Shown here one piece after another: positions 63,661 to 64,000 of a stretch of DNA of 64,000 nt (its first letter is position 1; each line of letters begins with the position of its first letter). The DNA is from Torreya grandis (lineage: Eukaryota > Streptophyta > Pinopsida > Cupressales > Taxaceae): positions 1,412,001 to 1,476,000 of the forward strand of contig JARHVA010003637.1 of the NCBI GenBank assembly GCA_037957365.1, written 5' to 3'. Both the position numbers and the translations under genes were made by a program. Below the pieces are notes generated by a model. It searched no databases and was not told the DNA's origin. It was given only the letters and a program-made list of their open reading frames with translations.

Positions 63661-64000
63661 ATTATGTAAAAATCTTGTGAATCAATAACATGAGTGTATT
63701 TTGAAACAATTTTCTCAATAGTTTTAACTTTAGCTTCCAAATATTGAATAACTTGGAGAAACAATGGTTTAAATACATACCCTATGATTCCATTAGATTA
63801 AGTAATAAATGGTGCACTCAAGGGGAGGCATAATGGAAGTGATGTTTAAAAGGCATATCTAGTAACCCTAATATTTGTATAAATAGAGAGAAATGGTTGT
63901 TCACTAATGCTTTTCTATTTTTTATTATCTAATATAATATTGAATATATTATATAATTTTGTAGGATTTTCATGAATACTCTCTAAAATCATTTCAATAT
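63661..64000. other. Window end, probable leader of fragment E
   Basis: AT-rich, no gene seen. Confidence 0.35.

Overview
This window looks like intergenic DNA from a large, repeat-rich plant nuclear genome. It is AT-rich, and nearly every readable protein segment belongs to a plant retrotransposon family: Ty3/gypsy gag-pol, Tat-type gag-protease, SIRE-type copia, and LINE ORF1 with a DUF4283-like domain. The lineage mix and the old, diverged LTR pairs would suit a gymnosperm or another giant genome, but the species cannot be read from the sequence. I see no intact host gene, tRNA, rRNA or CRISPR array. All coding regions are pseudogenes with stops and frameshifts.

Layout. (1) 1-5034 is a non-autonomous LTR element (element 0) cut by the window edge. 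Its right LTR ends inside a six-copy, about 270-bp tandem array (5035-6641). (2) 7985-36640 is a nest. A minus-strand Ty3/gypsy element A carries pol at 8.0-10.5 kb, its gag zinc knuckle at 10.6-10.9 kb, and its gag capsid and primer binding site at 35.6-36.6 kb. Between the two gag halves sits plus-strand Tat-like element B (10916-35620). Minus-strand SIRE-like copia element D (15309-25558) lies inside the gag of B and is flanked by a perfect CCTCT duplication. (3) 36.6-51.9 kb holds three LINE-type insertions (L1 38497-40579, L2 46465-47462, L3 50377-51118). Each has a 14-20-bp target duplication and unrelated bodies, but all share one 3' tail. The same stretch also holds a 5-kb element with roughly 0.7-0.8-kb terminal inverted repeats (40949-45937) and an old Tat-type LTR on the minus strand (about 48.1-49.25 kb). 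(4) 51874-61508 is a second Tat-like element, C, with 1.2-kb LTRs. (5) 62.1-63.7 kb is a minus-strand Tat-type gag fragment, E.

How the parts relate. B and C share one design: sense gag (with protease in B), no visible reverse transcriptase, and an antisense plant-mobile-domain (PMD) reading frame before the 3' LTR. They probably depended on autonomous Tat relatives. L1, L2 and L3 look like products of one LINE machinery that recognises a 3' tail containing GGTTT...AAAACC hairpins. L1 carries LINE ORF1 with almost all of ORF2 deleted. L2 and L3 carry other, unidentified reading frames. This shared-tail, variable-cargo family is the most interesting signal in the window.
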